A program made the translations under genes and the position numbers. This document shows positions 59,272 to 62,189 of a DNA stretch of 62,189 bases, piece after piece. Location: positions 1 through 62,189 of the forward strand of contig CAZDEE010000009.1 in assembly GCA_964504595.1 (NCBI GenBank), written 5' to 3'. The notes under the pieces were generated by a model that searched no databases, was not told where the DNA came from, and saw nothing but the letters and a program-made list of their open reading frames with translations. The stretch comes from CAG-826 sp964504595 (GTDB lineage: Bacteria; Bacillota_I; Bacilli_A; RFN20; CAG-826). Within the stretch, counting starts at the first letter, position 1, and every line of letters starts with the position of its first letter.

Positions 59272-61116
59272 ATGGCAAAAAAAGAATTTAAAGGAAATCG
59301 TAATGGCAATCAGGGACGCGTTAGTAATTTCCCAAGCCATCGACAAAAGGAAGTAAACAAAGTTAACGGAGGAGTTTTTGTTTTTACAAAAGCCTTGACT
59401 GTTAGTGAACTTGCTGAGCAGTTGAATGTTAATGCTTCACAAATCATTAAAAATCTTTTTATGGCGGGAAAAATGGTGACTATTAACACCACTTTAGATG
59501 ATGAATTAATAGGTCAAGTATGTTTAGAATTAGGTTACGATTTCAAAAAGGAAAAAATTGTATCTGAAGAAAACTTTGAAGAAGTTGAAATAATTGATGA
59601 TCCAAAAGATTTAGTAGAACGTCCTCCTGTTGTTACAATTATGGGACACGTAGATCATGGTAAAACTACATTAATTGATACAATTAGAAAGTCAAATATT
59701 GTATCAACTGAAGCTGGAGCAATTACTCAAGCTATTGGTGCATACCAAAAAGAAATCCATGGCAGAAAAATAACTTTTATAGATACTCCGGGACACGAAG
59801 CATTTACTGCGATGCGTTCTCGTGGAGCTTCTGTAACTGATATTGTTATTATTATTGTAGCAGCAGATGATGGTGTAATGCCTCAAACAAAAGAGGCTAT
59901 CGATCACGCTAAAGCGGCAAATGTACCAATTATAGTCGCGGTTAATAAGATCGATAAACCTGGAGCTGATCCAGAAAAAGTAAAATCAGAACTTATGCAA
60001 TTAGATATAATTCCTGAAGAATATGGTGGAGATACAATTTTCTGTGAAATTTCCGCAAAGAAAAATATTGGGGTTGAAAACTTATTAGAAAATATTTTAG
60101 TAGTTGCAGAAATGCTTGAATTAAAAGCTAATCCATCACGTTATGCATTAGGAACAGTTTTAGAAGCTAATTTGGATAAAGGTGAAGGTCCAAAAGCTAC
60201 TTTAGTAGTCCAAAATGGTACTTTAAATAGCTCTGATTTTGTCGTTGTTGGTACCGCGTATGGTCGCGTAAGAAGAATGACCAATGAGTATAAGAAAATA
60301 CTTCGTACCGCTGGCCCTTCTACACCGGTTAGTATTATAGGTTTAAGTGAAGTTCCAGTTGCAGGAGATCATTTTATGGCTTTCCCTACGGAAAAACAAG
60401 CACGTGAAATTGCTGAAAAAAGAAGACAAGCACGTGTTAATTCCGAAATGCATGGTAGTAGCGCAATGTCATTAGATGATTTATATAATCGTATTCATGA
60501 AGGTGAAGTCCAAACAATTAATATAATCATTAAAGCGGATTTACAAGGTTCAGCTGAAGCGATTAAAGCAAGCTTAGAGAAATTAAATAATGACCAAGTT
60601 AAAATTAATGTTATTCGTTCTACTGCTGGTGCAATTACAGAAAGTGATGTTTTGTTAGCCTCAGCTTCAAATGCAATTATATATGGATTTAATGTTAGAC
60701 CAGATGCTTTAGTAAGAAGTAAAGCGGAAGAAGAAGGAATTGAAATTCGTTTACATCGTATTATTTATGCTTTAATTGAAGAAATGGAAGCTGCGATGAA
60801 GGGATTATTAAAACCTGAATATGAAGAAAAAGTTTTAGGTCAAGCATCAGTTAGACAATTGTTTAAAGTTTCTAAACTCGGTACAATCGCAGGTTGTATG
60901 GTTACAAGTGGATTAATTCGTCGTGATTCATCTATGAGATTAATTCGTGAAGGAATCGTCGTTTATGAAGGAAAATTATCTTCCTTAAAACGTTATCAAA
61001 ATGATGCTAAAGAAGTTCAAACAGGTTATGAATGTGGACTTATGATTGAAAACTATAATGATATAAAAGAAAATGATATCATTGAGTGCTACGAAATGGT
61101 TGAAATTAAAAAGTAG
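59272..61116 (+). CDS. infB: Translation initiation factor IF-2
   Basis: The GTPase brings fMet-tRNA to the 30S subunit. At 614 residues it is shorter than B. subtilis IF-2 (about 716), with a reduced N-terminal extension: a Lys/Arg/Asn-rich start (1-25) and one IF2-N domain (about 38-90, ALTVSELAEQLNV). GHVDHGKTT (125-133), DTPGHEAF and NKIDKPGAD are G motifs. Domains II to IV follow, including ADLQGSAEAI and ending with the C-terminal fMet-binding DIIECYEMVEI. A GGGGAGTGAT ribosome binding site precedes the start. rbfA starts 9 nt downstream. Confidence 0.96.
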   Translation: MAKKEFKGNRNGNQGRVSNFPSHRQKEVNKVNGGVFVFTKALTVSELAEQLNVNASQIIKNLFMAGKMVTINTTLDDELIGQVCLELGYDFKKEKIVSEENFEEVEIIDDPKDLVERPPVVTIMGHVDHGKTTLIDTIRKSNIVSTEAGAITQAIGAYQKEIHGRKITFIDTPGHEAFTAMRSRGASVTDIVIIIVAADDGVMPQTKEAIDHAKAANVPIIVAVNKIDKPGADPEKVKSELMQLDIIPEEYGGDTIFCEISAKKNIGVENLLENILVVAEMLELKANPSRYALGTVLEANLDKGEGPKATLVVQNGTLNSSDFVVVGTAYGRVRRMTNEYKKILRTAGPSTPVSIIGLSEVPVAGDHFMAFPTEKQAREIAEKRRQARVNSEMHGSSAMSLDDLYNRIHEGEVQTINIIIKADLQGSAEAIKASLEKLNNDQVKINVIRSTAGAITESDVLLASASNAIIYGFNVRPDALVRSKAEEEGIEIRLHRIIYALIEEMEAAMKGLLKPEYEEKVLGQASVRQLFKVSKLGTIAGCMVTSGLIRRDSSMRLIREGIVVYEGKLSSLKRYQNDAKEVQTGYECGLMIENYNDIKENDIIECYEMVEIKK

Positions 61117-61125
61117 GCGATATAT

Positions 61126-61482
61126 ATGGCAAGTAGAAAAGATAGAGTTCCTGCTTTAATTCTTAAGAATATATCAGAGATTATTCAATTTGAAGTTAAA
61201 AGTAAGTCAATTGGATTTGTAACTGTAACTGATGTAGATGTATCAAATGATTTTTCACACGCAAAAGTTTATGTGACTTTTTTAGGCCAAGGAAATCCTA
61301 ATAGTCGTTTGGAAGCACTAGAAAGAACTAAAGGATTTATTCGTTCTTCATTAGCAAAAAGAATGGATATTAGAAAAGTTCCTGAACTTCATTTCTTTAT
61401 TGATGATTCTTTTGATAGAGCGCGTAAAATTGATGAGAGCTTAAAGAAAGAAGAAGAGGAATTAAAGAAGATTTTAAAATAA
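61126..61482 (+). CDS. rbfA: Ribosome-binding factor A
   Basis: A 118-residue KH-fold factor for 30S maturation. LKNISEIIQFEVKSK, VTVTDVDVSNDFSHAKVYVTFL and the C-terminal RKVPELHFFIDDSFDRARKIDESL (read in parts) are conserved. Its last codon and stop (61477-61482) are within the 8-bp target duplication of the adjoining insertion element, which leaves the protein intact. The next genes of this operon, commonly truB and ribF, are not seen directly downstream because the element intervenes and the window ends. Confidence 0.94.
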   Translation: MASRKDRVPALILKNISEIIQFEVKSKSIGFVTVTDVDVSNDFSHAKVYVTFLGQGNPNSRLEALERTKGFIRSSLAKRMDIRKVPELHFFIDDSFDRARKIDESLKKEEEELKKILK

Positions 61483-61509
61483 AGGTGCTCTAAAGTTTTG
61501 TAGGGAAGT

Positions 61510-61546
61510 AAACCATCGAAAGTCTAAATTTTGATGGTTTTTTTAT
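61510..61546 (+). terminator. Terminator inside the ISL3-like element, ending the rimP-rbfA transcript
   Basis: AACCATC (61511-61517) pairs with GATGGTT (61533-61539) and TTTTT follows. The first such signal after rbfA is carried by the element itself, so the insertion probably cuts transcription of any genes further downstream. Confidence 0.65.
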
Positions 61547-61872
61547 TTAATTTTTAAAGTCTTTTTATAAGAACCACGTTTGCTTTTTTTAAGTTTGATG
61601 ATTTTGTTTTTATTAGGGGTTAAAGTTAATTCTTTGTTAGGATACTTAATAAAAAGGATTGTTTTTTTGTTTTGAAACAAAGGATGAGATATTTTTTTAA
61701 TTTTCCATTCCTTTAAATTAGAAGATTCAGAATGGCATGAAGGGCAAATAGTGTGCTTTCGTTTAATTGTAATGTAAATGCTACAGTTAGATAGATTGCT
61801 AAATTTAGATATGTTATCAATATCATCAATGTTAATTGACAGAAAATTAGCTAATTCAGTAATATTAATCAT
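61543..61872 (-). pseudogene. Truncated ISL3-type transposase (N-terminal zinc-finger part)
   Basis: A 109-residue minus-strand frame with an AAGGAGGATTAC ribosome binding site. HTICPSCHSES followed by LKEWKIKKISHPLFQNKKTI matches the zinc-finger and following strands of ISL3 transposases (CPxCxS, then IKHxPIQGKK). The usual second Cys pair (RYRCxxC) is replaced by KYPNKELTL, and no DDE domain exists; the end is Lys-rich. A longer frame begins at 61908, but ATG 61872 has the better spacing. It might encode a binding protein or inhibitor; more likely it is inert. Confidence 0.6.
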
Positions 61873-62029
61873 GTAATCCTCCTTAATGATTTTAGGTATA
61901 TTAATCATAGAGGATTATTTTTATATTATATAGAGAATGGGAGGAGAAGGGAGACACATTTCCCCTTCAAATCCTCTTTGTTTTTTTGCTTCCCTACAAA
62001 ACTTTAGAGCACTAAAATAAAAAAGGAAT

Positions 62030-62065
62030 GGGCTGTTAAGAAACCTAAAGTTTCTAGCCCTTTTT
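62030..62065 (+). terminator. Hairpin with T-run right of the ISL3-like element
   Basis: GGGCT...AGAAAC pairs with GTTTCT-AGCCC, followed by TTTTT. It may be the original terminator of the rbfA operon, displaced by the insertion. Confidence 0.65.
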
Positions 62066-62077
62066 ATATGATAAAAC

Positions 62078-62117
62078 CAAGGTGTAATAATGATCATCTT
62101 GGCTTTTCTTTTATAGA
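62078..62117 (+). terminator. Second tandem hairpin with T-rich tail
   Basis: CCAAGGTG pairs with CATCTTGG (one G-U), followed by CTTTTCTTTT. Confidence 0.5.
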
Positions 62118-62143
62118 AAATATAAATATTAAATAAAAATATA

Positions 62144-62171
62144 TTGACATAATATTTTTCCATATGATAGT
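62144..62171 (+). promoter_or_regulatory. Probable promoter for a gene beyond the window
   Basis: Consensus TTGACA (62144-62149), a 16-nt spacer and GATAGT (62166-62171) point out of the right edge. An ATG lies at 62178. Confidence 0.5.
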
Positions 62172-62189
62172 TTAAAAATGTCAAAAGGG

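Larger units (their letters stand above)
61484..62013. mobile_element. 530-bp ISL3-like non-autonomous element
   Basis: The termini are 25-bp inverted repeats with one mismatch at the outermost base: GGTGCTCTAAAG onward at 61484-61508 and the reverse complement at 61989-62013. An exact 8-bp duplication AAAATAAA flanks it (61476-61483 and 62014-62021). The duplication length and an internal reading frame resembling the zinc-finger N terminus of ISL3 transposases support ISL3. Full ISL3 elements are about 1.3-1.5 kb, so the catalytic part has been lost. A purine-rich stretch lies at 61932-61954 near the right end. Insertion occurred at the rbfA stop codon. Confidence 0.9.

Noticed and set aside
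61921..62184. Minus-strand open reading frame at the right end
   Set aside because: It crosses the right terminus of the ISL3-like element and two hairpins and has no recognisable protein features.

Overview
This window is AT-rich DNA from an anaerobic, low-GC Gram-positive bacterium of the Bacilli/Tenericutes side of the Firmicutes (RF39-, Erysipelotrichales- or Acholeplasmatales-like; the sequence alone does not settle which). The evidence is the rimP-nusA-rnpM-ylxQ-infB-rbfA operon order, lipoprotein signal peptides in place of outer-membrane machinery, AGGAGG ribosome binding sites, tRNAs with encoded CCA, and the oxygen-sensitive glycyl radical enzyme and rubrerythrin. TGA is used as a stop (for example 5736-5738 and 44702-44704), so this is code 11 and not the Mycoplasma code. 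A 100-N scaffold gap at 10303-10402 shows a draft assembly.

Region by region: uridine phosphorylase (176-949); an extracellular starch locus (1126-9403) with a membrane-anchored pullulanase, two starch-binding-type lipoproteins and a GH13 amylase lipoprotein; five tRNAs (9569-10006); a GH81 beta-1,3-glucanase lipoprotein interrupted by the gap (10132-13516); rubrerythrin; tRNA-Asp and tRNA-Phe; a 211-bp transposon derivative with 16-bp perfect ends and an 8-bp target duplication (14603-14813); nitroreductase; SPFH protein; a DUF4956/VTC pair on the minus strand (16710-18133); a Leloir galactose operon galM-galT-galE-galK (18282-23104); a membrane protein with a duplicated uncharacterised domain (23331-24845); typA (minus); small housekeeping genes including rimO and a PemK/MazF-like protein; tRNA-Thr; an oligopeptide transporter operon oppABCDF with unusually enlarged subunits (31296-40116); an RDD-type membrane protein; a carbohydrate/glycyl-radical locus (41881-56404); the rimP-to-rbfA operon (56592-61482); and a 530-bp ISL3-like derivative inserted at the rbfA stop codon (61484-62013).

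Together the genes describe a glycan-degrading fermenter. Surface lipoproteins and glycosidases attack starch, beta-1,3-glucan and an arabinose- or xylose-bearing glycan; ABC systems import sugars and peptides; the Leloir pathway handles galactose. LacI/CcpA-type palindromes lie upstream of pullulanase, GH81, opp and the sugar ABC operon, suggesting shared carbon control.

The most unusual system is at 41881-56404: an HTH regulator with a large putative sensor domain, diverging from GH2, a GRE activase, an unassigned glycyl radical enzyme (Cys349-x-Glu351; Gly661 in a Trp-flanked loop), a GH43 lipoprotein, a double-LamG-like lipoprotein and a complete sugar ABC transporter.
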